From: Mesorhizobium sp. B2-3-12
Lineage (GTDB): Bacteria; Pseudomonadota; Alphaproteobacteria; Rhizobiales; Rhizobiaceae
Direction: 5' to 3'
DNA: 64,000 nucleotides
NCBI RefSeq assembly: GCF_006442205.1
Contig: NZ_VFVR01000006.1
Location: 124,001-188,000 of the forward strand
In this document: positions 25,616-34,644 of the stretch, one piece after another
How the letters are laid out: each line of letters opens with the position of its first letter
Numbering within the stretch: the stretch's first letter is position 1
Made by a program: the position numbers and the translations under genes
The notes under the pieces: generated by a model
Told to the model about the DNA's origin: nothing
The model's database searches: none
What the model saw: the letters and a program-made list of their open reading frames with translations, nothing else

Positions 25616-26186
25616 TGGCGCCCTTCCCCGAACCGACCGACACCGCTTGGCAAAGCCAGATAATGTCCAATGGACAATGGGCCTCGTTAGCTGATGTGAC
25701 CACTCGTCATTAACCGCCGCAGCTATGCAGTATCGCGAGTGCGACGGAAACGACAATGGGTAAAAGCTTAAACACCTCTTCACGAGAGAGGTACCACCAT
25801 GGCCGGTTCGGCTTTTTGGAAGGACGCACATAGATCTCCATTGAAAAATTCAAGAAGATCATTTCGGTGCGATTTCTTATGTGTTGCGATTCTTGGACTC
25901 CGTTGCAAGAGCACGTCTAACGGATTTTTAAAAAATCTGATTCGTGCGATTTAGAATCTTCGGTAATTTGTTGATTTTCTTGACGAACAACTGATTTTCG
26001 TCTGCTGCTATCCACAGTGTAACACAGATTGAATTTAGACCGCACCTGAGACTCAGCGAGCACCTAGTGTAAATCGTGGAAAACACTACGCAAAAAATTG
26101 CTTGAAGTTTCGTGACGGCATCAAAATGTGGCACAGGCCGGATACCGCACACGTACGACACCGACTGTTCCAATTGAATTCGGCAC
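25616..26186. other. AT-rich gene-free stretch with origin-like motifs
   Basis: No credible coding frame is visible across 571 bp. The part from about 25830 to 26110 is clearly AT-richer than its surroundings. It contains five GANTC sites (25888, 25896, 25939, 25954, 26050), two copies of GTGCGATTT (25867-25875, 25944-25952) plus a degenerate third (25885-25893), a DnaA-box-like CTATCCACA (26008-26016, one mismatch to TTATCCACA) and a near-palindrome GATTTTTAAAAAATC (25923-25937). It could be regulatory, the remains of a second insertion or a replication-origin relic. Confidence 0.4.
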
Positions 26187-26648
26187 CTATCCTTGGCACA
26201 CATCAACCCACACGGCGCCGGTAAGCTCAACCATCCTCTGCGGCGTAATCCGCACGGCCGCGTTGGTGGCGCCGGCAGCCGGCACCACCTCGTCGAATGC
26301 GCGCAGCGAGACGTCGCAGTAGACCGGTAGCGGTGCCGGCAGGCCGAAGGGGCAGACGCCGCCGACCGGGTGGCTCGTGGCGGAGACAACTTCTTGGGCG
26401 TCCAGCATGCGCGGCTTGCCACCGAACTGGTCCTTGAACTTGCGGTTGTCCAACCTGGCGATGCCGCTGGTCACGACCAGCATGGTGCGCTCGCCGACGC
26501 GCAGGCAGATCGTCTTGGCGATCTGCGCCGGCAACACCCCATGTGCCTCGGCCGCCAGCGCTACCGTCGCCGAACTCGCATCCGTGACGATGACGTCGAT
26601 ATCAGGCGCGTGAGCCGCGAAGAAGGCGCGAACGGAGTCCAGACTCAT
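26187..26648 (-). CDS. YbaK/EbsC-family aminoacyl-tRNA deacylase
   Basis: 153 residues of the YbaK fold, trans-editing enzymes that remove wrong amino acids from tRNA. Features are I-A-K-T-I-C-L-R-V (with the conserved lysine), L-D-N-R-K-F-K-D-Q-F-G and the G-G-V-C-P-F-G-L loop. The ATG at 26646-26648 begins just before the domain. ProX/YbaK or YeaK specificity cannot be separated by eye. It lies beyond the AT-rich stretch and reads towards it. Confidence 0.87.
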   Translation of the reverse strand: MSLDSVRAFFAAHAPDIDVIVTDASSATVALAAEAHGVLPAQIAKTICLRVGERTMLVVTSGIARLDNRKFKDQFGGKPRMLDAQEVVSATSHPVGGVCPFGLPAPLPVYCDVSLRAFDEVVPAAGATNAAVRITPQRMVELTGAVWVDVCQG

Positions 26649-26780
26649 GTTGAAAAAACCACGGTTCGACCTCGATGTGGCAGGCGCGACCGATTTGGCC
26701 CTGGCTGCCGCACGTATAAACACGCGCGATCCGCGGATCGGCAAGCCCGGCCTGCCAGAGAACGCCATGGCATCAACAAG

Positions 26781-26808
26781 AAACCCGCCAACGGGCCTTG
26801 GCGGGTTT
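26781..26808 (-). terminator. Terminator of the small HTH gene
   Basis: A perfect 11-bp stem (26781-26791 with 26798-26808, arm AAACCCGCCAA) with a 6-base loop, 23 bp downstream of the HTH gene stop; read on the minus strand it is followed by TTTCTTGTTG. The U tract is short but the stem is strong. Confidence 0.7.
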
Positions 26809-26831
26809 CCTGGGCGTGCCTGTCGCCGATT

Positions 26832-27119
26832 CTATGCCTGGGGTCGGCCGCCATGCGCGGCCAGGGTCGGCGCGGCGGAAGCGATGGGAGCGTCCTGGGG
26901 CAGACGAAGCGCGGACGCAATACGACGCAGCTTCGCCGGGTCGGCCGCCCGGCCGTTCTCGATGTCCTCGATCTCGTCGACCGAGAGGCCGCAGGTCAGG
27001 GAAAGCGCTTCGAGGCTGTATCCCCGCGTTTCCCGCATTGCCCTTAGCGTGCTGTAATCTGGCCCGATCTCATTGGCTAATGGTTCGGAGAGGGCGTGGC
27101 TTTTTGCATTGTTGGGCAT
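26832..27119 (-). CDS. Small XRE-type helix-turn-helix protein
   Basis: 95 residues from the ATG at 27117-27119, with CGGAG about 9 bp upstream; an upstream in-frame extension lacks such a site. The HTH occupies about residues 22-75: S-T-L-R-A-M-R-E-T-R-G-Y-S-L-E-A-L-S-L-T-C-G-L-S-V-D-E-I-E-D-I-E-N-G, a regular XRE pattern. There is no effector domain. It probably acts as a small repressor, perhaps of itself; no target is evident nearby. Confidence 0.8.
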   Translation of the reverse strand: MPNNAKSHALSEPLANEIGPDYSTLRAMRETRGYSLEALSLTCGLSVDEIEDIENGRAADPAKLRRIASALRLPQDAPIASAAPTLAAHGGRPQA

Positions 27120-27396
27120 TGGCAACTCCGTTGGCTGAAAGCGTTTGATCAAAAATGGGGTGTTGCCTGAGACGAGCAGGAAGATGCCCTCTCGCCGGCG
27201 ATTTGCCAAGCGCCAAACTGGCCGTCACGGCATCGTGAACCCCCTGCCGATGCGGCCGCCCCGCCCTTTGCCGATCAAGTTGTTTTGAACGCCCCGGCAC
27301 GTTTTGCCCGGCAGTTTCGCCCTGCCCGTTCGTTATCTCGACGTCGCTGGCGTGAAACCATCCCGTTCCAGCCAGCCTTTCCCAAAGGATACCCCA

Positions 27397-28011
27397 ATGA
27401 ACCTCAAGACATCCCTCCTCGTGCTCGGCACGATTTCCCTGCTTTCCGGCGTCGGCATGGCCGGCGCGCAGGCGGCCGACACATTGCGCGTACGCGGCAC
27501 GGTGGTCAGTTTCGAGCCATCGCTGCTGACCGTGAAAACCCGTCAGGGCGATACTTCCACGGTCAGACTGAAAGACGGCTGGAAGGTTTCAGGCGTCGCG
27601 AACGCATCGGTGAAAGATATCAGGCAGGGCGATTTCCTCGGCATCGCTTCCGTCTCCAAGGCGGACGGCGGCAGCGGCGCGCTGGAAGTGGTGATCTTTC
27701 CGGCGGCCTTGAAAGGCGCTGGCGAGGGGGACCGTCCCTGGGACCTGGAGCCGAACAGCCGCATGACCAACGGCACCGTCGCCGACGTTACCGACATAAG
27801 CGGGCGAGCCGTGACGCTGACCTATGACAATGGGCAGACCAAGAAGATCTCGATACCCGACGGCACGCCTGTCGTGACCTTCGCGCCGGCCACGCCGGCC
27901 GATCTCAAGCCAAGCGCGACGGTGTTCGTGACCGCTCAGCGCGAGGCTGACGGCACGCTGAGCTCCAGCCGCGTCGTGGTGGGTAACAATGGTGTGATCC
28001 CGCCGATGTAG
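27397..28011 (+). CDS. Exported protein, DUF5666-like
   Basis: 204 residues with a signal peptide (M-N-L-K-T-S-L-L-V-L-G-T-I..., cleavage probably after A-Q-A near residue 26). The mature part has two or three beta-rich repeats: L-R-V-R-G-T-V-V-S-F-E-P-S-L-L-T-V-K-T, then N-G-T-V-A-D-V-T-D-I-S-G-R-A-V-T-L-T-Y, each resembling the DUF5666 OB-like unit. The ATG at 27397 has AAAGGA upstream. It is a periplasmic protein of unknown function, probably monocistronic. Confidence 0.75.
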   Translation: MNLKTSLLVLGTISLLSGVGMAGAQAADTLRVRGTVVSFEPSLLTVKTRQGDTSTVRLKDGWKVSGVANASVKDIRQGDFLGIASVSKADGGSGALEVVIFPAALKGAGEGDRPWDLEPNSRMTNGTVADVTDISGRAVTLTYDNGQTKKISIPDGTPVVTFAPATPADLKPSATVFVTAQREADGTLSSSRVVVGNNGVIPPM

Positions 28012-28210
28012 GCCAAACAGGCGGCAGGCGATACGGCTTCGGCCTGCGCCCTGGCAAAGGCGCAGGCCCCAGGTTCGCCGGAAACAGTTCAGAAACAAAA
28101 TTCTACAATCGGGAAATACTGACGAAAAAATTCAGGAGCGTAATTCCATTCGCGGCGGTCGGGATATCGGCCCGATTTAGATCTGCCTGCGAAAAAAAGG
28201 AAACGATCCC

Positions 28211-28414
28211 ATGAAGAAGTCACTCCTCTCGGCACTCGGGCTTGCAGCTGCAATCGCCTTCACGGTGCCGGTGGTCGGCGCGACGAGCGCGGACGCGGCC
28301 CCGATGGCAAAGCATCATCACCATCGTCACCACCATCATCATCGCCACCATCACTGGCACAAGCACCACCATCATCATCATCACCACATGAAGAAGATGG
28401 GCAACAAGGCCTGA
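28211..28414 (+). CDS. Exported histidine-rich peptide
   Basis: 67 residues. A typical signal peptide (M-K-K-S-L-L-S-A-L-G-L-A-A-A...) is followed by A-D-A-A-P-M-A-K and then a tract from about residue 35 to 59 that is almost only His with a few Arg, Lys and Trp. The end is M-K-K-M-G-N-K-A. The mature peptide of about 38 residues is more than half His and very basic, so binding of nickel, zinc or copper in the periplasm is likely. AAGGAAAC lies 9 bp upstream of the ATG. No metal transporter gene is adjacent. Confidence 0.85.
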   Translation: MKKSLLSALGLAAAIAFTVPVVGATSADAAPMAKHHHHRHHHHHRHHHWHKHHHHHHHHMKKMGNKA

Positions 28415-28432
28415 GCATTTCAGACTGCCAAC

Positions 28433-28473
28433 GAGAAGACCGGCCTGGGCTTCTTGTCCCGGCTGGTCTTCTC
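28433..28473 (+). terminator. Hairpin after the His-rich gene
   Basis: GAGAAGACCGGCC (28433-28445) pairs with GGCTGGTCTTCTC (28461-28473), a 13-bp stem with one mismatch, 18 bp after the stop. There is no T tract behind it, so termination efficiency is doubtful; it may stabilise the short transcript. Confidence 0.45.
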
Positions 28474-28659
28474 CGGCGGTGCGATGCCGGGCCCGGGTGA
28501 CCCCAGGCTGATCGACTGCCGCCGGATAGCAGCGCTATCCAGCCATGACGATATCAAGCGAAAGCTTTAACGCGAGGCCAAATCGCGATACGGCAAGGGA
28601 TATTTCCGACCGGCACGGCTGGCCGGATCAGGCTTCGATGACAAGGCCAGGTATCCCCG

Positions 28660-29637
28660 ATGACGGCCAAGGCCGATCTTTCCTGGACGGACCGCATCGT
28701 CCTGTCGGTCGCGCGGATGTGGCTGACGCTGCGCCACCCGGTCCTTGTCATGCGCTTCGTCAAGAAACTGGGCTATCTGCCCAATCCGGCCGCGCCCGCG
28801 CGTTACAATGAGCTTTTGCTCTGGCGAAAAATCCTCGATCGCAATCCGCTGTTCGTGGTGCTGACCGACAAGCTCGCGGCCAAGGCCTATATAAGGAGTG
28901 CCTGCCCCGAGATCGCCATGCCGGAAACGCTGTGGTCCGGGCGCGACCCTGCCGATATTCCACCCGGCCTGCTGACCGGCAACGTCGTGGTCAAGACAAA
29001 CCATGGCTGCGCGATGAACATCTTCGTTTCCAACGGTGAGCCGGATCGCGCCGCCATCGTACGCACGGCCAGCCGCTGGCTCGGGAAACGCTACGGCCGG
29101 CGCCATGGCGAGTGGGCCTATTGGCATGTCGTGCCGACCGTTTTCGTGGAGGAGCGGCTGGCGCTCAGCGGCGGGACGATCGCGACCGACATCAAGGTCC
29201 ATGTCTGCGGCGGCGTGGTGTCCCATGTCTGGGCCGAGGATAAGCACGCCAGGCGTTCACTGCTCTTCGACCGCAATGCCACTCCGCTGCCCGGACGCGA
29301 CCCCGATTATCCCGGTGAGGACCAGGCCTTGCCGGCCACCGCGGAGCTCATCGCCCATGTCCGCAAGGCGATCTCGATGGCGCCAGGCATAGCCGGCGAC
29401 CTCGATTATATCCGCATCGATTTTCTGGTCAAAGACGACCGTCTCCATGCCGGCGAGATCACCGTCTATTCGGCCGCCGGTTATGGCACATGGACGAACC
29501 CGGCGATCGCAATGGAAATCGAACGGCTGTGGCGGCTCGATCAGTCGGCATTCTTGCGTCGGAAGCACAAAGGGGCCGTACGCCTCTATGCCGACGCGCT
29601 TCGTGCCAGGTGCCGGAGCGGCACGACAAATCGCTGA
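28660..29637 (+). CDS. TupA-like ATP-grasp protein
   Basis: 325 residues matching the TupA-like ATP-grasp family often found with capsule and polysaccharide genes. Landmarks: KKLGYLPNPAAPARYNELLL, then W-R-K-I-L-D-R-N-P-L-F-V-V-L-T-D-K near the N-terminus, V-V-K-T-N-H-G-C as the ATP-grasp lysine region, and I-R-I-D-F-L-V-K-D-D-R-L-H-A-G-E-I-T for metal binding. In Bacillus, TupA works in teichuronopeptide synthesis; here the product is unknown. It stands alone, 4.5 kb from the exopolysaccharide genes. Confidence 0.8.
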   Translation: MTAKADLSWTDRIVLSVARMWLTLRHPVLVMRFVKKLGYLPNPAAPARYNELLLWRKILDRNPLFVVLTDKLAAKAYIRSACPEIAMPETLWSGRDPADIPPGLLTGNVVVKTNHGCAMNIFVSNGEPDRAAIVRTASRWLGKRYGRRHGEWAYWHVVPTVFVEERLALSGGTIATDIKVHVCGGVVSHVWAEDKHARRSLLFDRNATPLPGRDPDYPGEDQALPATAELIAHVRKAISMAPGIAGDLDYIRIDFLVKDDRLHAGEITVYSAAGYGTWTNPAIAMEIERLWRLDQSAFLRRKHKGAVRLYADALRARCRSGTTNR

Positions 29638-29702
29638 TATGAATGAAAATGGCGGCAGGCCTGGAAAGGCGAGCCGCCATTTCTCTGCGTTTCTTGGGGC
29701 AG

Positions 29703-30008
29703 TCAGCGCCGGCTGAACAGCAGGCTGGCGACCAGGCCGAGCACCACAAGGCCGACCGCGGCGGCGGCCGTCGGATGGTCTCGTGCCGATTTCTCAATCA
29801 CCCTGCCCTGCTTGCGGATCGCCGGCATCGCATCACGCAGACGCCCGGCAAGATCCGAATATGTATCGAGCGCGGCATCACGGCCGTCTTCATAATAAGC
29901 GCCACCCCGCTTTGACACTGCCTTGCGCAACGCCGCGAGTTCCCTCGAGAGAACCGCGACCTGCTTTTCGAGGTCGATGTCCGAAAGGGTCGAAAATGAT
30001 GCCATCAT
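29703..30008 (-). CDS. DUF883/ElaB-like membrane-anchored protein
   Basis: 101 residues starting at the first of two adjacent ATGs (30006-30008), behind AAGGAAACGC. A soluble N-terminal coiled-coil part (L-S-D-I-D-L-E-K-Q-V-A-V-L-S-R-E-L-A-A-L-R-K) and an amphipathic middle lead to H-P-T-A-A-A-A-V-G-L-V-V-L-G-L-V-A-S-L-L-F-S-R-R, one membrane anchor followed by arginines. This layout is that of the ElaB/YqjD/DUF883 stress-related family. Function poorly known. Confidence 0.7.
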   Translation of the reverse strand: MMASFSTLSDIDLEKQVAVLSRELAALRKAVSKRGGAYYEDGRDAALDTYSDLAGRLRDAMPAIRKQGRVIEKSARDHPTAAAAVGLVVLGLVASLLFSRR

Positions 30009-30090
30009 GCGTTTCCTTGTCTTGCAGAAGGAAACGTAACGCCTCACCCGACCGCCGGTTCCGGTTTAGGGGCGAAGTTACCCCGGAGGT

Positions 30091-30630
30091 TTAGCGCACC
30101 TGGTCAAGCAGGCGCTTGCATTCCAGCAGGTCGAACAGCGCCTCCTGCAGCAGCGCGCGATTGTCACGGGAGAGTTTCGACGCGTCCGGCGCGACCGGGC
30201 CTTCCTCGTCGCTCTTGCCAAGGCCGAAAAAGCGGCGGCTGGGCTTGACCCTCGGCTGGCCAACCAGTTCGTCATCGCCGCCGCGCGGCTGCGCGGCCGG
30301 CGTCAGCGGCACCTGGTCGGCCTGTTTGCGTTGCGAAATCGCCTCGACGGCGGCCATGTCGCCATTGCCTATGGCGACCAGGAAATGATTGCCGTTTTCG
30401 CGCAGCAGCTTTTGTACGCCCTTGATGGTGTAGCCCTGGTCATAGAGCATGTGTCGAATGCCCTTGATCAGTTCGACATCCTGCGGCCGGTAGTAGCGGC
30501 GGCCGCCGCCACGTTTCATCGGCTTGATCTGGTTGAAGCGCGTTTCCCAGAAACGCAGCACGTGTTGTGGCAGGTCGAGATCTTCGGCGACCTCGCTGAT
30601 GGTGCGGAAGGCGTCAGGGCTCTTGTCCAT
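30091..30630 (-). CDS. MerR-family transcriptional regulator
   Basis: 179 residues from the ATG at 30628-30630, where the conserved sequence [15 protein letters not shown] begins; in-frame TTG/GTG codons up to 30690 could lengthen it by 20. The MerR winged helix spans about residues 9-80 ([33 protein letters not shown]). The C-terminal half is variable with no metal-binding cysteines. A gene of this kind follows ihfA in Hyphomicrobiales, as here. The ligand is unknown. Confidence 0.88.
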   Translation of the reverse strand: MDKSPDAFRTISEVAEDLDLPQHVLRFWETRFNQIKPMKRGGGRRYYRPQDVELIKGIRHMLYDQGYTIKGVQKLLRENGNHFLVAIGNGDMAAVEAISQRKQADQVPLTPAAQPRGGDDELVGQPRVKPSRRFFGLGKSDEEGPVAPDASKLSRDNRALLQEALFDLLECKRLLDQVR

Positions 30631-30845
30631 GGGCGAAATCCTCACGCTGGAGCGCGGCCCGGAACGGTCCTCGGACGAGATCACGCTCAACCAGGAGAAG
30701 AGCTTGTTCCGCTAGCGCGGAATGGATCATACGCCAGAACACCAATCCGGCCATGCTGCCGAATCGGACCTTATTTCAGCGGTTTGTGAAGCAATATTCA
30801 AGCCCGGCGTCATCGCGGGGCCGGTTTTCAACCGTACAATGGAGG

Positions 30846-31169
30846 CTATTTACCGCCCTTGGCCTTGCTGTTCTGGTGAGAACGCAGGATGCGGTTCTTC
30901 AACACGTTGGATGATTTGAAGGTCATCACCCGGCGCGGCAGGATCGGCACTTCCTCCCCGGTCTTGGGATTGCGCCCGATACGCTCGTTCTTGGAGCGGA
31001 CATGAAATGTCGCGAAGGACGACAGCTTCACCGTTTCGCCACGCACGATGGCTTCACAGATTTCGTCCAGCACGGCCTCGACGAGTTCGGCGGATTCAGT
31101 GCGCGACAGACCGACCTTTCGGTAGACGGCCTCGGCAAGGTCGGCGCGCGTAAGTGTCTTTCCCCCCAT
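30846..31169 (-). CDS. ihfA: Integration host factor subunit alpha
   Basis: 107 residues of the HU/IHF family: [12 protein letters not shown] at the N-terminus, F-A-T-F-H-V-R-S-K, then [12 protein letters not shown], the beta-arm with the DNA-intercalating proline. With a beta subunit encoded elsewhere it would form IHF and bend DNA. The gene lies downstream of plsX-fabH, the standard alphaproteobacterial order. Confidence 0.95.
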   Translation of the reverse strand: MGGKTLTRADLAEAVYRKVGLSRTESAELVEAVLDEICEAIVRGETVKLSSFATFHVRSKNERIGRNPKTGEEVPILPRRVMTFKSSNVLKNRILRSHQNSKAKGGK

Positions 31170-31270
31170 GCGACCGTCCCATCAGCTCAAACATAAAATC
31201 GGCACAACAACGGCAGAGCCTAAGTAATTGATCCGGCAAGGTCAAGGACCGAAACCGGACCGTTCTGCAC

Positions 31271-32242
31271 TTACCAACGAACCAGGACCGCGCCCCAGGT
31301 GAAGCCGCCGCCCATCGCCTCCAGGAGCACCAGGTCACCCTTCTTGATGCGGCGGTCGGCAACGGCCACCGACAGCGCCAGCGGCACGGAAGCAGCCGAG
31401 GTGTTACCGTGCAAATCGACGGTCACCACCACCTTTTGCTCCGCTATCCCGAGCTTTTTGGCCGAAGCGTCAATAATGCGTTTATTGGCCTGGTGCGGCA
31501 CGAACCAGTCGAGGTCGTCGGCGGTGATGCCAGCGGCCGAGAAGGTTGCCTCGATAACGTCGGTGATCATGCCGACCGCGTGCTTGAAGACCTCGCGGCC
31601 CTCCATGCGAAGATGGCCGACCGTTCCCGTCGTTGAAGGCCCGCCGTCGACGAAAAGCTTCTCCTTGTGCGTGCCGTCGGATCGCAGGCTGGCCGCCAGG
31701 ACACCCCGGTCGGCGATCGTGCCGTCCCCCTCGCCTGCTTCCAGAACGATTGCGCCGGCGCCGTCGCCAAACAGCACGCAGGTCGAGCGATCGCTCCAGT
31801 CGAGGATGCGTGAGAAGGTTTCCGAGCCGATCACCAGCACGCGCTTTGCCAGACCGCCGCGGATATAGAGATCGGCTGTCGTCACCGCATAGACGAAGCC
31901 CGAGCACACCGCCTGCATGTCGAAGGCAAAGCCGTGCTGCATGCCGAGCCGGTTCTGGATCTCGACCGCGGTCGCCGGGAATGTGTTGTTGGGCGTCGAG
32001 GTCGCCAGCACGATCAGATCGATATCGTCCGGGGTCAGTCCGGCATTGGCAAGGGCCGCGCGCGCCGCTGCCTCGCCGAGCGAGGCCGTCGTCTCGTCAT
32101 CAGCCGCGATATGGCGCTGGCGGATGCCGGTGCGCTGGGCGATCCATTCATCCGACGTCTCGACCATGCCTTCAAAATCGGCATTCTTCATGATGCGGCG
32201 GGGCAGCGCGGCGCCCGTGCCGCGCACAACTGATCTGATCAA
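31271..32242 (-). CDS. fabH: Beta-ketoacyl-ACP synthase III
   Basis: 323 residues. The catalytic triad is visible: C113 in MQAVCSGF, His in [12 protein letters not shown] and Asn in L-H-G-N-T-S-A-A-S. It condenses acetyl-CoA with malonyl-ACP to start fatty acid synthesis. It begins 10 bp after the plsX stop, so the two lipid genes share an operon, followed by ihfA. Confidence 0.96.
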   Translation of the reverse strand: MIRSVVRGTGAALPRRIMKNADFEGMVETSDEWIAQRTGIRQRHIAADDETTASLGEAAARAALANAGLTPDDIDLIVLATSTPNNTFPATAVEIQNRLGMQHGFAFDMQAVCSGFVYAVTTADLYIRGGLAKRVLVIGSETFSRILDWSDRSTCVLFGDGAGAIVLEAGEGDGTIADRGVLAASLRSDGTHKEKLFVDGGPSTTGTVGHLRMEGREVFKHAVGMITDVIEATFSAAGITADDLDWFVPHQANKRIIDASAKKLGIAEQKVVVTVDLHGNTSAASVPLALSVAVADRRIKKGDLVLLEAMGGGFTWGAVLVRW

Positions 32243-32251
32243 AATTCTTTC

Positions 32252-33322
32252 CTATTCCTTTGCGTCGGCAGCGACGTCGGATTTCCGGGATGTCAGGGCA
32301 TGCGGGTTGCGCGCATGAAACAGATCGAGGTCGGCCTCGATGCGGTCAAGCAGATTGTTGCGCACCATGTCGTAGCCGAGTTCGATCGCGGCGGCGAAAC
32401 CGTCCGAATCGGCGCCGCCATGGCTTTTGACGACAATGCCGTTCAGTCCCAGGAACACACCGCCATTGGAGCGGCCGACATCCATCTTCTCGCGCAGGCG
32501 ATCGAAGGCGCCCTTGGCGAAGACATAGCCGATCTTGGCCATCAGCGTGCGACTCATGGCGGCGCGCAGATAACCACCTATCTGGCGCGCGGTGCCTTCC
32601 GCTGTCTTCAGCGCGATGTTGCCGGCGAAGCCTTCCGTCACCACGACGTCGACGGTCCCCTTGCCGATATCGTCGCCTTCGACAAAGCCATGGTAGTTCA
32701 TCGATGCCATGTTGGCCTCGCGCAACATGCGTCCGGCTTCCTTGACCTCTTCCTGGCCCTTGATCTCTTCGACGCCGACATTGAGCAGACCGACCGTGGG
32801 CCGGGCGATGCCGAATACCGAACGCGCCATGCCGGTGCCGAGGATGGCAAAATCAATGAGCTGGTGCGCGTCGGCGCCGATGGTGGCGCCAACGTCCAGA
32901 ACCACGCTTTCGCCGCGCAATGTCGGCCACAAGGCCGCGATCGCCGGGCGGTCGATGGTGGCCATGGTGCGCAGGCAGAATTTCGACATCGCCATCAGCG
33001 CGCCGGTGTTGCCGGCGGAGATGCATGCGTCCGCGGCGCCCGACTTGACCGCCTCGACCGCCTTCCACATGGACGACTTCCAGCGACCATGGCGCAACGC
33101 CTGGCTCGGCTTGTCGTCCATCCTGACCGCGATCTCGCAGTGAAAGAACTCGCTGACCTCGGCCAATTTGGGAAACTTGGCGAGTTCCGGGCGCACCAGT
33201 TCCTCACGCCCGTAGATGACGAAGCGGATGTCGGGACGGCGGGTCGCGACCGTCATGAGCGCCGGAATGACCACGGCTGGTCCGTGATCGCCGCCCATGG
33301 CATCGATGGAAATCCTGATCAC
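32252..33322 (-). CDS. plsX: Phosphate acyltransferase PlsX
   Basis: 356 residues. Family landmarks are [14 protein letters not shown] at the N-terminus, [10 protein letters not shown] near residue 102 and [13 protein letters not shown] in the middle. PlsX converts acyl-ACP to acyl-phosphate for phospholipid synthesis at the membrane surface. The C-terminal 15 residues are Lys/Asp-rich and not conserved. It sits between DUF177 and fabH in the usual order, although rpmF, which often precedes plsX in other bacteria, is absent. Confidence 0.95.
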   Translation of the reverse strand: MIRISIDAMGGDHGPAVVIPALMTVATRRPDIRFVIYGREELVRPELAKFPKLAEVSEFFHCEIAVRMDDKPSQALRHGRWKSSMWKAVEAVKSGAADACISAGNTGALMAMSKFCLRTMATIDRPAIAALWPTLRGESVVLDVGATIGADAHQLIDFAILGTGMARSVFGIARPTVGLLNVGVEEIKGQEEVKEAGRMLREANMASMNYHGFVEGDDIGKGTVDVVVTEGFAGNIALKTAEGTARQIGGYLRAAMSRTLMAKIGYVFAKGAFDRLREKMDVGRSNGGVFLGLNGIVVKSHGGADSDGFAAAIELGYDMVRNNLLDRIEADLDLFHARNPHALTSRKSDVAADAKE

Positions 33323-33435
33323 GCGGTATTCATCTCACGGTTAGGCGGCAAGTCGCTTTGGTGATCGCGAAGGTTCGGCGAAAATAGCGGTTTTGGGCTG
33401 TCGCACAACCGACTTTTCCGTCGCGGGCGAGGTTT

Positions 33436-33984
33436 TCAGGATTTTCCCAGCAAGGATCGCAGTTTTTCCTGAAATTCATTCCCGGCCGATCCGGGGTCGT
33501 CACCGGTACCGAGCGACGCGCCGGCCTTGCGCGGATAGGGATCGATCGCCAATCCGAAGAATTGTTCGGCAAGCGCCCCGACATCGATGGTGTCGCCGGA
33601 AAATGTCTCGGGGCTATCTGGCCCATCCGCGTCGAGCAGGATCTCGCCGCCGCCGTCGAATCCCTGCCGTCCGAGCTTGGAGTCCTCCGGCAAGAGCAGC
33701 GCCTCGACCGGCTCGTCGATATGTGCCTGGACGGGGTCAAGCGTGACGATGCAGGCCTGGGTGATGTCGGCTTCGACACGGCCGGTAACCTTCACGCCGT
33801 TGCGCTTCCACGACGCGACCAGCAGTTCGGCGCGATAGGCCTCTACCGAGAGCAGCCCGTGCGCCTCGGCGATTGCCGCGCGCTGTGCGGCGTCGGCCTC
33901 GATCACGACCGGCAGCCCCTTATGCGGCAGACGCGCCACGTTGGCGAAAAAGGACACCGGGCCTTGCATATCCGCGTGTTTCAT
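33436..33984 (-). CDS. DUF177 (YceD-like) protein
   Basis: 182 residues with the YceD/DUF177 features: V-I-E-A-D-A-A-Q-R-A-A-I-A, then V-T-G-R-V-E-A-D-I-T-Q-A-C-I-V-T-L-D-P-V and, near the C-terminus, P-R-K-A-G-A-S-L-G. In plants and some bacteria this family is linked to 23S rRNA accumulation; in most bacteria it is paired with rpmF. It starts 3 bp after the CBP3 stop, so they form one transcript. Confidence 0.85.
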   Translation of the reverse strand: MKHADMQGPVSFFANVARLPHKGLPVVIEADAAQRAAIAEAHGLLSVEAYRAELLVASWKRNGVKVTGRVEADITQACIVTLDPVQAHIDEPVEALLLPEDSKLGRQGFDGGGEILLDADGPDSPETFSGDTIDVGALAEQFFGLAIDPYPRKAGASLGTGDDPGSAGNEFQEKLRSLLGKS

Positions 33985-33987
33985 CGA

Positions 33988-34530
33988 TCAGCCTCCGTTG
34001 GCCACTGGAAACGCCACAGTGCCGGCGACAATCGATTCGATCGGCTGGGCACTCAATTGCCGGCAAACATCGGCGACATAGAAGGCCAAGCGCGACGCTT
34101 CCGGCCAGGCGCCGGCGTCGGGTCGCACATTGCGGGCAAGAGCCGCGGTCAGACCGTCATGATCGCTTCTTTCCAGCGCATCATCATAGGCGGCGGTGCG
34201 GCCATAAAACATCTTCGCCAGTTTCTTCATGCGTTTTGGCACGCCGACGTCGCCAATACCCAGTTCCCGCAGCGAATGATCGACATCGAGGAAGAACTCG
34301 TCGATCAGCACCTGCGCAACTTCCTGCGCCGCGCCTTCCTCACCGCGCAGGCGGTGCTGGACCAGGAACATGTGCAGCGAAAGCATCTCGAAACGGCCGA
34401 GCGGCGTGTCCGGCACATTCCACTGGGAATAAAAAACAGTCTGCCGCGCCGCCGCCACGATTTGTGCGTAAAGCGCCTCGGTGATGGCGCGGTTGGCGTG
34501 GCGTTCGCGGCCAAAAAGGCGCTGGAACAT
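33988..34530 (-). CDS. CBP3-type ubiquinol-cytochrome c chaperone
   Basis: 180 residues beginning M-F-Q-R-L-F-G-R. The central stretch P-L-G-R-F-E-M-L-S-L-H-M-F-L-V-Q-H-R-L-R, then F-F-L-D-V-D-H-S-L-R-E-L-G-I-G-D-V-G-V-P-K-R-M-K-K, is the hallmark of the CBP3 family, assembly factors for cytochrome b of complex III in mitochondria. A similar role is likely here. It is the first gene of the leftward CBP3-DUF177-plsX-fabH-ihfA run and is divergent from the bamE-like gene. Confidence 0.88.
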   Translation of the reverse strand: MFQRLFGRERHANRAITEALYAQIVAAARQTVFYSQWNVPDTPLGRFEMLSLHMFLVQHRLRGEEGAAQEVAQVLIDEFFLDVDHSLRELGIGDVGVPKRMKKLAKMFYGRTAAYDDALERSDHDGLTAALARNVRPDAGAWPEASRLAFYVADVCRQLSAQPIESIVAGTVAFPVANGG

Positions 34531-34644
34531 GGGGATGGTCTCCGGGGACCGTTTGTTGAATTGGCCTTGTTGCATCGGCAAGCAAGCTGGTTTACCGGTT
34601 TTGCGGCCCAGCGCAAGTTGCGGCGATCGAATGGAGAATTGTTG

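Noticed and set aside
25580-25831. Short minus-strand frame ending G-V-V-G-F-E-P-T-T-P
   Set aside because: This peptide is a known artefact of translating the strand opposite a tRNA 3' end; here it comes from the tRNA fragment.
28545-28811. 88-codon frame overlapping the ATP-grasp gene start
   Set aside because: Overlaps a conserved gene in another frame and has no family features.
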